This document shows, one piece after another, positions 1 through 5,914 of a stretch of 5,914 nucleotides of DNA. Within the stretch, counting starts at the first letter, position 1. The number at the start of each line of letters is the position of its first letter. Position numbers and translations under genes: made by a program. The stretch is from Candidatus Aminicenantota bacterium (lineage in GTDB: Bacteria > Acidobacteriota > Aminicenantia > Aminicenantales > Aminicenantaceae). Where the stretch lies: positions 1-5,914 of the forward strand of contig JAUWTR010000125.1 of assembly GCA_030614645.1 (NCBI GenBank), read 5' to 3'. The notes beneath the pieces were generated by a model. It saw only the letters and a program-made list of their open reading frames with translations, searched no databases and was not told where the DNA came from.

Positions 1-1054
1 CATCCTGGCCCGCACTGTCTCCGGTTGTAAGGGCCGGTCTCCGGTAGAGCGCAAGGTTATCAGGCGGAGTGCCGGAAACACTGACGAAGCGGTCAGGCGT
101 CCGGCCCAGAATCAAGATCCTTATCTGCCTGATACGACCCACCATAACCGGATCTCCAGTCCAATTAGGATCCCAAGAAGTAAAGCCATCTAAAAGACCA
201 TTATCATCAAAGTCCCCATTGTATTCGAACTGAAGGTTCTCCACATTTTGAGCAAGGGGATAATGATACCCGTTCTGGGTCATGTAGAGAATGCCGCCTT
301 CACCGCCTCCGATATAGCCGTTTTCACCAGCAGTAAGGCCCGAGTAACTGCCGTCTACATCCAGCCAGTATTCCTTCACATTGATAAAAGTAATCATGCC
401 GCCGTCATAATCATTAGAAGAGGGACATGTTCCTGCTAATCCCCCGGGGGGATTAATATCCTCGGCTAAACCAATAGCAAAATTGAATCCCTCATTAGTT
501 CCTCCCTCAGAATGATGGACTTGAGTAATCTCCCGAATCTCTCCTGCCTGACAACCTGAATCAGGATTAGGTAATATCAGGACTATTCCTATTTGAGTAT
601 AATAATTATCAGGTCCAGCTTCTGAGTTATATGGATATTTTTCGAAGCTCATATCCTCTACCGATATGGTTGCTGCTGAGCCTTGGTATTGGCTTATTTT
701 CAAATTTAAAGGATCTTCTATATTTCCCATTATTTTCAACCTGTCAGGCGTAACTTCTGCATCACCCTGATCTTCATTATCTTGCCCCTCTAAAAAGTTT
801 ACAGCAAACTCAATTGGCAAGCCGGCCCCTGCCATGCGAATGTCTCTGGAAATAAAAAACATACAGGAACGTACATCATGCTGCAGTTCAGCGAACTGCT
901 GCTGGTCGACCGTGATCTTGTTGCTGCGCATATAAAGCTGCAGAGCTCCAACAATGACCATCAGCATTACGGACATGCCAATCAAGAGCTCGATCAGGGT
1001 GAAGCCAGGTTTAAATATGATTTTTAAAATCAGTTTCTTTTGTTTTTCTCTCAT
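1..1054 (-). CDS. pilW: PilW-like type IV minor prepilin, C-terminus off the window
   Basis: The frame is open from an ATG at 1054 to the window edge, giving 351 residues without a stop. The start has a GAGG Shine-Dalgarno (1061-1064) six bases upstream. A 17-residue basic leader ends in KPG, cleaved before FTLIE, so mature Phe1 and Glu5 are present, followed by a hydrophobic helix to about residue 41. Residues 56-80 hold the PilW hallmark, an amphipathic helix with RDIRMAG (70-76). VENLQFEYNGD (271-281) and a strand with RIRQIRILILGR (307-318) are also PilW-like. The length and RDIRMAG argue against the shorter GspJ of type II secretion. The expected role is a minor pilin in the inner-membrane priming and pilus-tip complex. 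An Asp-rich loop, DFDDNGLLD (281-289), could bind calcium. Cysteines lie at 64, 168 and 210. Judging from the family, only a short C-terminal piece is missing. It is the third gene of the operon, 25 nt after pilV. Confidence 0.88.
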   Translation of the reverse strand, partial: MREKQKKLILKIIFKPGFTLIELLIGMSVMLMVIVGALQLYMRSNKITVDQQQFAELQHDVRSCMFFISRDIRMAGAGLPIEFAVNFLEGQDNEDQGDAEVTPDRLKIMGNIEDPLNLKISQYQGSAATISVEDMSFEKYPYNSEAGPDNYYTQIGIVLILPNPDSGCQAGEIREITQVHHSEGGTNEGFNFAIGLAEDINPPGGLAGTCPSSNDYDGGMITFINVKEYWLDVDGSYSGLTAGENGYIGGGEGGILYMTQNGYHYPLAQNVENLQFEYNGDFDDNGLLDGFTSWDPNWTGDPVMVGRIRQIRILILGRTPDRFVSVSGTPPDNLALYRRPALTTGDSAGQD

Positions 1055-1079
1055 CTTTTTCCTCAGGTTTGTCTTCCTT

Positions 1080-1517
1080 TCACCGGCTGATTAAAGTAGT
1101 CATGTCGGCTCTTGCTCGATATGCTATGGGATCGGCAATAAGAGCATCGGCCTCCACTCCCCCCTGTTCGCCGGCAAAAACCAAAACTCTGACCTCATAA
1201 GCTAATCCAGAAAGCTGCACTCTGGTTATCCTCCGGTAATCATAAGTAGTATCCAAATTCAGATCAATCAGCTCGTCTATAGTGCTCAAGGCGCTCAATT
1301 CGTCATTAGTAAAAGTTCTTAATTGTTCAATCTGCTGCTGGGCCAGGAATACAGCGTTTGTCATCCGGTCGGCCTGTGAGTTGTTCACGATACTGAGGAC
1401 AAACAGCTGAGCGAGCCCAAGCATGGCAATGGCCACCAGGGCCATGCTTACCAGAACCTCGATAAGTGAAAATCCTTTTTTACTCCTGCCGAATTTCATA
1501 GTATTTAATTTTATCAT
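1080..1517 (-). CDS. pilV: PilV-like type IV minor prepilin (PilV/GspI family)
   Basis: This is a complete 145-residue protein. Its 15-residue basic leader ends in RSKKG, with the cleavage site before FSLIEVLVSM, giving mature Phe1 and Glu5. The hydrophobic helix runs to about residue 44. The region around AVFLAQQQIEQLR (55-67) resembles the PilV/GspI segment after the helix. The remainder is a small, probably beta-rich periplasmic domain without cysteine. The expected role is a minor pilin of the tip or priming complex, processed by PilD. The ATG at 1517 overlaps the stop of the preceding pilin gene as ATGA (1514-1517), implying translational coupling, and only a weak purine-rich stretch precedes it. 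A second in-frame ATG at 1499 would give a more usual 9-residue leader but has no visible Shine-Dalgarno, so 1517 is preferred. GspI is the alternative name if this belonged to a secretion system; the long PilW downstream favours pili. Confidence 0.85.
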   Translation of the reverse strand: MIKLNTMKFGRSKKGFSLIEVLVSMALVAIAMLGLAQLFVLSIVNNSQADRMTNAVFLAQQQIEQLRTFTNDELSALSTIDELIDLNLDTTYDYRRITRVQLSGLAYEVRVLVFAGEQGGVEADALIADPIAYRARADMTTLISR

Positions 1518-2023
1518 GTTCCGCTCTCTGATTTGATATATTGGATCGATCCTCCGGCCAAAACACGAACAACTCTTTGATCCGGCTGATTGTATCCCTT
1601 CAATTTATCACTTTGTATGGTAATGTTATTATTATCAGTATCATAATTTGTGACAAATCCCAGGGGAGAAAAGACTACCACATCCAATGTAGGCAGATTG
1701 ACAGTTATATTGAATTTTGCCGACATGGTTTTACCTATCACTCCGGGGATTTCATTCCAGGTTCCAGGAGTGTCTTCCCTTTCAATAATATAACGCAATT
1801 GACCTGTGGAATTATCAAAACGAACCCTGTGATTCAATTTGCTTTTAACCGCCCGGAACTTGGTCTGTTCCATAGTCATCAGTATTTCCCTGGCTTCATT
1901 TTCAAGGCTTCTGGTTTCTAATGAATTTAAAATACTGGGATAAAAAGCCACAACTATTATGGCGATTATTCCAATAGCAACCAGTAATTCGAGCAGAGTA
2001 AATCCCTTATTATTTATCCGCAT
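1514..2023 (-). CDS. fimT: FimT/GspH-like type IV minor prepilin
   Basis: From the ATG at 2023 this encodes 169 residues. The leader is MRINNKG, cut before FTLLELLVAIG, giving mature Phe1 and Glu5. A hydrophobic helix runs to about residue 31. A helix continuing through ENEAREILMTMEQTKFRAVK (41-60) resembles the GspH/FimT segment in which pilins carry a conserved Arg near its end. The C-terminal beta region includes VVFSPLGFVT (116-125), the F-x-P-x-G pattern of the GspH domain. No cysteines are present. The expected role is a minor pilin at the pilus tip; FimT homologues in some species also bind DNA during natural transformation, but that function cannot be read here. The ATG is chosen because GGAGG (2033-2029) lies five bases upstream. 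A TTG at 2035 would extend the protein by four residues but places the ribosome site inside the gene. It is the first gene of the operon and overlaps pilV by four bases. Confidence 0.87.
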   Translation of the reverse strand: MRINNKGFTLLELLVAIGIIAIIVVAFYPSILNSLETRSLENEAREILMTMEQTKFRAVKSKLNHRVRFDNSTGQLRYIIEREDTPGTWNEIPGVIGKTMSAKFNITVNLPTLDVVVFSPLGFVTNYDTDNNNITIQSDKLKGYNQPDQRVVRVLAGGSIQYIKSESGT

Positions 2024-2028
2024 CTCTT

Positions 2029-2033
2029 CCTCC
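2029..2033 (-). promoter_or_regulatory. Ribosome-binding site that fixes the fimT start
   Basis: The minus strand reads GGAGG followed by AAGAG and the ATG at 2023, which is near-ideal strength and spacing. It excludes the alternative TTG start at 2035, because that codon overlaps the site. A short hairpin directly upstream, with arms AAGAG and CTCTT in 2034-2047 and a 4-nt loop, ends exactly where the ribosome site begins and may modestly influence access. Confidence 0.8.
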
Positions 2034-2082
2034 AAGAGCTTTCTCTTTCTGACAAATGAGATCCAACCCTTTTCCTCTGATT

Positions 2083-2111
2083 ATTTTACAGCTTGTTCCC
2101 GCTATTTGCAA
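2083..2111 (-). promoter_or_regulatory. Candidate proximal sigma-70 promoter for the pilin operon
   Basis: On the minus strand TTGCAA (2111-2106, four of six matches to TTGACA) is separated by 17 bases from TAAAAT (2088-2083, five of six matches to TATAAT). Transcription would begin near 2076, leaving a leader of about 53 nt before fimT. No sigma-54 -24/-12 pair was found by eye in this region. Such boxes arise by chance in A+T-rich DNA, so this is a candidate only. Confidence 0.4.
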
Positions 2112-2117
2112 TAACTC

Positions 2118-2146
2118 ATTATATAGGAAGATAGCGCATCCTTTAA
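2118..2146 (-). promoter_or_regulatory. Candidate distal sigma-70 promoter for the pilin operon
   Basis: On the minus strand a perfect TATAAT (2123-2118) is preceded by 17 bases and the weak -35 TTAAAG (2146-2141, three of six). Transcription would begin near 2111, at the -35 of the proximal candidate, so both could not be fully occupied at once. A perfect -10 with a poor -35 is typical of a promoter needing an activator, but that is inference. Confidence 0.33.
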
Positions 2147-2268
2147 TACATTCATTATTTGAATCCATTTCTTCATTATAATTAAAGCAATATTCATGCC
2201 AGCATCTTTTATCTGTAACATATTGATATTATTGATGTTATCGTGCCCATCCTGCTTTTAACCCATCT

Positions 2269-2302
2269 AAATTGCCATTCTTTGTGCCAATAATGACAAT
2301 TT
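2269..2302. repeat. Imperfect inverted repeat, operator-like
   Basis: The left arm AAATTGCCATT (2269-2279) and right arm AATGACAATTT (2292-2302) are complementary at 10 of 11 positions, with a 12-bp spacer. Arm centres are about 23 bp apart, close to two helical turns, which would suit a dimeric regulator. Read as RNA the stem has only two G-C pairs and a large loop, so it is a poor terminator despite the adjoining T run. The arms cover the boxes of the candidate rightward promoter. A chance origin cannot be excluded. Confidence 0.4.
2272..2300 (+). promoter_or_regulatory. Candidate rightward promoter for the glycan genes
   Basis: TTGCCA (2272-2277, five of six matches to TTGACA), a 17-bp spacer and GACAAT (2295-2300, four of six matches to TATAAT) form a possible sigma-70 promoter. 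Transcription would begin near 2307, about 112 nt before the ATG at 2419. Both boxes lie inside the two arms of the inverted repeat at 2269-2302, so a protein bound there would compete with RNA polymerase. No better rightward candidate was seen by eye. Confidence 0.3.
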
Positions 2303-2418
2303 TTCGTAAATCAGTCAATACCTAAGAGGGATGAATTAAGGGGTGATTTTTATCTTTTGCGGCTAATCCCTTTCCACTTCCATTGCAATTTAGCGTGGAG
2401 TATGGTATTGGTTTATTC

Positions 2419-4245
2419 ATGCAAATAGAGAAAAAATATGCCCTCTATATCATCCTGTTTATCTTCCTTTTCAGCCTAGGTTTTTCTCTATTCGCCAACA
2501 TCCAAAACCTGCAGAAAAATTTTCTATTTGCCGATGAAGCTATATATTTCAGCATGACCCAGAGCCTGGCTCAGGATGGCGATATTGAATATACAAAAAA
2601 GGACTTGATCCGCTATTATAAGTCTTTTAATGCCGGCCCCCTGGGAATCTTTTTAAAAAAAGGGAAAAGCGGCAGGATCTATTTCGCAAAATCCTTTGCC
2701 TACCCTCTTTTTGCGGCTCCTTTTGTCAAGCTTTTCGGATGTAATGGATTTTTTGTTTTCCATTCCCTCATATTTCTGTTGATACTTCTGATGGGCTTCT
2801 ATTACTATTCCCATCACAAATCGTATGCCTTTTCACTACTGCTCATACTTACTTTTCTTTTTGCTTCTATAGCCATTGTTTATTTCCTCTGGATGACACC
2901 TGATTTTTTTAACCTGTTTCTGGTTTTTTGTGTCCTGTTTCTTTGGCTCTATAAACGCCTTCCCCATCATCAGAAAAATGAAAAGATGCCCATCAGTAAG
3001 CTGGAAACCCTGCTTTTATCAGATTGGTCAGACTACTTAGCTTGTTTAATAGCCGCAATCGCTGTATTTTCCAAGCCTCCAAATATTGTGTTGATGGGAC
3101 CTCTTCTGCTTGACACTCTACTTAGGAAAAAATTCCTTAAGGTGTTTCTTATGACTGTAATATTCCTGGTGGTATCCGGTATTTTCTGGGGAGCTAACCA
3201 GGCTGTTACCGGAGATTGGAATTACCAGGGTGGGGAAAGGAAGACTTTTTATGGGGATGGAGGATATCCCCTCGAAAAAGAACAACTGACCTTTGAGACT
3301 GCTAAAGGGGGGCTTATGACCTCAGAAGGCTATGCCCAAAAACACCTCTATCCCACCAAAGTATTCATATACAATTTTTTATATTATTTCTTCGGGCGAT
3401 TTTCAGGTATAACCTGGTATTTTTTCCCTGCTGTCCTGGCATTATTCCTGTTTTTTATACGAAAAAAACAATTATACCAGTGGTTTATCCTGGCAGCTCT
3501 GGCAGGAGAAATTCTGATTTTCATAATACTCATGCCTGATAATTATGCCGGAGGCGGCGGGTCTCTGGGAAACCGGTATTTTCTCAGTATATACCCGCTG
3601 TTCTTTTTTCTGCCCGGCCTAAAAAGAGACTGCAAGGAAATTGGTATAAGCTGGGCAATCGCCTCAATATTTATTGCCCAGATCCTGATAAGCCCTTTGC
3701 AGCATTCCCATTATCCAGCCACACACGCTAAAAAATTTCCCTTTAATAAGCTTCCAGTAGAGCTTACCTTGGTCAACAACTTCCCGACCAATACGAATCC
3801 AAATGCCAGCAGACAGAAAGTGGGAGAAAAATACACCTGGTTATATTTCTTGGATGATAATTTCCTTCCACGAACAAGCTCAATTCTGGAAAAAAACGGC
3901 TTTTGGACACTGGGGCCGCATAAAGCCGAAATGATATTAAGAACATACTATCCGATCAAAGAAATAACTTTTCATATCCTAAATAATCCGCGCCTGAAAA
4001 ATGAGGTAAGCGTCCGCTTTTGCGGAGAAAAGAAAAAAATAATCCTTGGCCACAAAGAATGGGGAGCCGTCTCCTTCACTCCAAAACGATTCTTCCGGAT
4101 GAACCAATGGATACACGTCTACAAGTTATCAATAAAAGCAGATAAAGGGTCAATTCCCCATTTTGAGGTCAATGAATCTGATGAGAAAAGATATCTCGGG
4201 GTTTATTTTGAAGTAGATATAATCCCTGAATACATGCCGGAATAA
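2419..4245 (+). CDS. Polytopic membrane protein, GT-C-type (ArnT/PMT-like) glycosyltransferase
   Basis: This 608-residue protein has roughly ten membrane segments, the first at about 8-28, then several between 109 and 262 and between 316 and 426. The loop after the first segment carries FADEAIYFSMTQSL (37-50), the acidic D-E-x-x-Y arrangement that in ArnT/PMT-type GT-C enzymes holds the catalytic or metal-binding acid (here D39/E40). A YPLFAAP stretch (95-101) and GNRYFLSIYP (384-393) also recall this superfamily. Known members transfer sugar from a polyprenyl-phosphate donor on the periplasmic face; donor and acceptor are unknown here. Residues from about 430 form a non-membrane domain, probably beta-rich and periplasmic. 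The start is uncertain: the ATG at 2419 has only a weak ribosome site, while in-frame GTG (2395) and TTG (2383) have none better. The stop lies two bases before asnB, so the two are probably co-transcribed. A non-catalytic membrane protein of the same fold is the main alternative. Confidence 0.75.
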   Translation: MQIEKKYALYIILFIFLFSLGFSLFANIQNLQKNFLFADEAIYFSMTQSLAQDGDIEYTKKDLIRYYKSFNAGPLGIFLKKGKSGRIYFAKSFAYPLFAAPFVKLFGCNGFFVFHSLIFLLILLMGFYYYSHHKSYAFSLLLILTFLFASIAIVYFLWMTPDFFNLFLVFCVLFLWLYKRLPHHQKNEKMPISKLETLLLSDWSDYLACLIAAIAVFSKPPNIVLMGPLLLDTLLRKKFLKVFLMTVIFLVVSGIFWGANQAVTGDWNYQGGERKTFYGDGGYPLEKEQLTFETAKGGLMTSEGYAQKHLYPTKVFIYNFLYYFFGRFSGITWYFFPAVLALFLFFIRKKQLYQWFILAALAGEILIFIILMPDNYAGGGGSLGNRYFLSIYPLFFFLPGLKRDCKEIGISWAIASIFIAQILISPLQHSHYPATHAKKFPFNKLPVELTLVNNFPTNTNPNASRQKVGEKYTWLYFLDDNFLPRTSSILEKNGFWTLGPHKAEMILRTYYPIKEITFHILNNPRLKNEVSVRFCGEKKKIILGHKEWGAVSFTPKRFFRMNQWIHVYKLSIKADKGSIPHFEVNESDEKRYLGVYFEVDIIPEYMPE

Positions 4246-4247
4246 CC

Positions 4248-5914
4248 ATGTGCGGCATATGTGGACTTATCAACGCTAATCCTGAAGAGAAGGTCTCGAC
4301 GTCTTTGTTATCATCGATGTGCAGGACCATCTTTCACAGGGGACCCGACGATGAAGGTATATTCATCCATAAGAATGTCGGGCTGGGAACCAGGCGCCTG
4401 AGCATTATTGATGTTGCAGGGGGACACCAACCTCTATCCAATGAAGACGGTACCAAGTGGATCACATACAATGGCGAAGTATATAATTTTCTGGAATTAC
4501 AGAAGGAGCTTAAAGCCAGAGGGCACACTTTCAAGACCCGGACAGATACTGAAACCATCTTACACTGCTATGAAGAATGGGGCGAAGAATTTGCCAAGAA
4601 ACTGCAGGGGATGTTTGCCGCCGCTATTTGGGACAGCAAAGAGGAAAAGCTCCTCCTGGTACGTGACCGGCTCGGTATCAAACCTCTCTATTATACTATG
4701 TGCGAAAATAACACCCTGGTCTTCGGCTCGGAATTGAAATCAATCCTTGCTTTTCCTGGCATCAATCGCTCTCTCGAACCGCAGGCATTAGATTATTTTC
4801 TCACCCTAGAATACATCCCCGCACCATATTCCATCTTAAATAATATTTTCAAGTTGCCAGCCGGTAATCTCCTTACTTACAGCCGTGGCCGGATCAATAT
4901 TAAAAAATACTGGGAACTTAAACGTCCGGACCGAATTCCAGCAAAGAAAACAGGCAAGGCCTTAAACTCTTTAATGGACGAACTCTACTCGCTGCTAAAA
5001 GAATCAGTCAAGATGAGGCTCATAAGTGATGTGCCGCTGGGAGCTTTCTTGAGCGGCGGCATCGATTCATCAGCAATAGTAGGGCTTATGCGGGAACTGG
5101 GAACATCACCTTTAAAGACTTTTTCCATCGGATTTGAAGACCAGACCTACAATGAACTCGACCATGCCCGGCGGGTAGCCCGTAAATTTGACACTGACCA
5201 TGAAGAATTCATCCTCCAGCCGCAGGCATTGGAACTTACAGAGAAACTCATCCATCACCTGGATGAACCTTTCGGTGATTTTTCCATTTTTCCGACCTAC
5301 CTGATTTCAAAAATGGCCCGGCAGCACGTAAAAGTTATTCTATCTGGGGATGGCGGTGACGAATTGTTTGCCGGCTATGAACATTATCAGGCTCAAAAAC
5401 TTTCTCAAAATCCTCTCTTTTATCCTGCCCGGAATATCCTTCCGCTTATAGTACGCCAATTCCCGCCCTCGCCTAAAAAAAAGGGGCTCTGGAATAAACT
5501 TCAACGTTACTGCCAGGGATTTGAACATAACCCCGGATTGCGCCACCTTCGCTGGATGATGTTTAATTCCATAAAAGACAAGCAATCCCTTTATTCAGAT
5601 AACCTCGTTCAGGAGCTTGATGGAATAAAAGAGATAAATCAAAAAGCCCCATTTAAGGATATATTTTCCCGGATGAACGATTTTGACAACATTAGCGGTG
5701 AACTCTTCCTTGATTTGAACACCTATCTTATCGACGATATCTTAGTAAAAGTCGACCGTATGAGCATGGCAGCTTCTATTGAAACCCGGGTTCCGCTTAT
5801 CGATCATAAAATCGTTGAATTTATTTTCAGGCTCCCAGGTGACTTAAAACTTAAAGGTCTAACTACAAAATGGCTGTTTAAAAAGACTATGGACCGCCTG
5901 CTTCCCGCTAAAAA
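4248..5914 (+). CDS. asnB: Glutamine-dependent asparagine synthetase-family amidotransferase, C-terminus off the window
   Basis: The frame is open for 555 complete codons to the window edge. It begins MCGICG, so Cys2 becomes the N-terminal glutaminase nucleophile after Met removal. The class II glutaminase domain (about 1-210) shows HRGPDDEG (30-37), the RR pair with R50, NGE (75-77), D100 and RDRLGIKP (139-146). The synthetase domain has the ATP-binding loop SGGIDSS (269-275), SGDGGDELFAGY (366-377), VDRMSM (502-507) and ETRVPL (512-517). Ammonia from glutamine is passed to an acid activated by adenylation. Canonical AsnB makes asparagine, but relatives in polysaccharide clusters, including the exosortase-associated group, have SGDGGDE where E. 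coli AsnB has Glu at the third position; some amidate sugar acids. The two-base gap after the GT-C gene supports that role here. Compared with full-length relatives, the missing part is probably under 100 residues. The enzyme family is certain; the substrate is not. Confidence 0.93.
   Translation, partial: MCGICGLINANPEEKVSTSLLSSMCRTIFHRGPDDEGIFIHKNVGLGTRRLSIIDVAGGHQPLSNEDGTKWITYNGEVYNFLELQKELKARGHTFKTRTDTETILHCYEEWGEEFAKKLQGMFAAAIWDSKEEKLLLVRDRLGIKPLYYTMCENNTLVFGSELKSILAFPGINRSLEPQALDYFLTLEYIPAPYSILNNIFKLPAGNLLTYSRGRINIKKYWELKRPDRIPAKKTGKALNSLMDELYSLLKESVKMRLISDVPLGAFLSGGIDSSAIVGLMRELGTSPLKTFSIGFEDQTYNELDHARRVARKFDTDHEEFILQPQALELTEKLIHHLDEPFGDFSIFPTYLISKMARQHVKVILSGDGGDELFAGYEHYQAQKLSQNPLFYPARNILPLIVRQFPPSPKKKGLWNKLQRYCQGFEHNPGLRHLRWMMFNSIKDKQSLYSDNLVQELDGIKEINQKAPFKDIFSRMNDFDNISGELFLDLNTYLIDDILVKVDRMSMAASIETRVPLIDHKIVEFIFRLPGDLKLKGLTTKWLFKKTMDRLLPAK

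Larger units (their letters stand above)
2024..2418. other. Divergent intergenic region between the pilin operon and the glycan genes
   Basis: This is about 395 bp of A+T-rich DNA with no convincing gene on either strand. It separates the leftward pilin operon from the rightward glycosyltransferase gene and must hold the promoters of both. Visible elements are two candidate leftward promoters (2083-2146), one candidate rightward promoter inside an imperfect inverted repeat (2269-2302), and the strong fimT ribosome-binding site. CATTAT occurs at 2117, 2153 and 2175, the last two as part of a longer TTCATTAT. I recognise no riboswitch, small RNA or intrinsic terminator. Confidence 0.7.

Noticed and set aside
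248..439. Rightward 63-codon frame
   Set aside because: It lies wholly inside the minus-strand pilW frame, whose protein shows clear family motifs, and its own product has no recognisable features.
1541..1921. Rightward 126-codon frame
   Set aside because: It is antisense to the FimT-like gene, with unconvincing composition and no ribosome site that stands out.
1..2023. Type II secretion pseudopilins GspH-GspI-GspJ instead of pilins
   Set aside because: The third protein exceeds 350 residues and carries RDIRMAG and the VENLQFEY strand of PilW, whereas GspJ is much shorter.
2117..2180. Three CATTAT copies at 2117, 2153 and 2175
   Set aside because: Spacing is irregular and the sequence is simple A+T-rich DNA; one copy simply overlaps the candidate -10, so I do not call a repeated operator.
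2295..2306. Hairpin plus T run as a rightward intrinsic terminator
   Set aside because: The stem has only two G-C pairs, a mismatch and a 12-nt loop, and no gene upstream on the plus strand needs terminating.
2324..2366. Tiny frames after AAGAGGG and AAGGGG (ATG AAT TAA; GTG to TAA at about 2364-2366)
   Set aside because: Two and seven codons with no sign of a leader-peptide attenuator; purine runs before start-like codons are expected by chance.
2651..2664. TTTTTAAAAAAAGGG slippery-like run in the GT-C gene
   Set aside because: Such runs are common in T-rich membrane-protein genes, the frame continues normally, and nothing suggests programmed shifting.
4334..4737. A leftward frame (4334-4558) and an out-of-frame rightward frame (4408-4737)
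   Set aside because: Both overlap the glutaminase domain of asnB, whose conserved residues prove the real frame.
5340..5585. Leftward 81-codon frame
   Set aside because: It is antisense to the synthetase domain of asnB and has no family features.

Overview
The window looks like chromosome from a Gram-negative environmental bacterium with type IV pili and a surface-glycan locus. A Desulfobacterota- or Omnitrophota-like lineage would fit the gene styles, but nothing here settles the taxonomy. Two transcription units diverge from one intergenic region. All five genes are intact apart from truncation by the window edges. I see no tRNA, rRNA, CRISPR array, insertion sequence or attachment site.

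Left part, minus strand, reading 2023 down to 1: three type IV prepilins in the order FimT/GspH-like, PilV-like, PilW-like. Each has a short basic leader, a Gly|Phe prepilin-peptidase site, Glu at mature position 5 and a hydrophobic N-terminal helix. The first two genes overlap by ATGA and the third follows after 25 nt, so this is one operon. It matches the usual minor-pilin operon, in which pilX and pilY1 would be expected next, beyond position 1. In such systems the minor pilins form the tip complex that primes pilus assembly and often presents an adhesin.

Centre, 2024-2418: about 395 bp of A+T-rich non-coding DNA. It holds two candidate tandem promoters reading left, and one candidate promoter reading right whose -35 and -10 lie in the arms of an imperfect inverted repeat. 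It also holds a strong ribosome-binding site that fixes the fimT start.

Right part, plus strand: a 608-residue polytopic membrane protein resembling GT-C (ArnT/PMT-type) lipid-linked sugar transferases, with a C-terminal non-membrane domain. Two bases later comes a glutamine-dependent asparagine-synthetase-family amidotransferase, cut by the right edge. A GT-C enzyme tightly paired with an AsnB-like amidotransferase suggests a cell-surface polysaccharide or glycoconjugate locus, in which the amidotransferase may amidate a sugar acid rather than serve asparagine supply. A link to the divergent pilin genes, such as pilin glycosylation, is possible but rests only on proximity. I did not find convincing evidence of a wholly new system.
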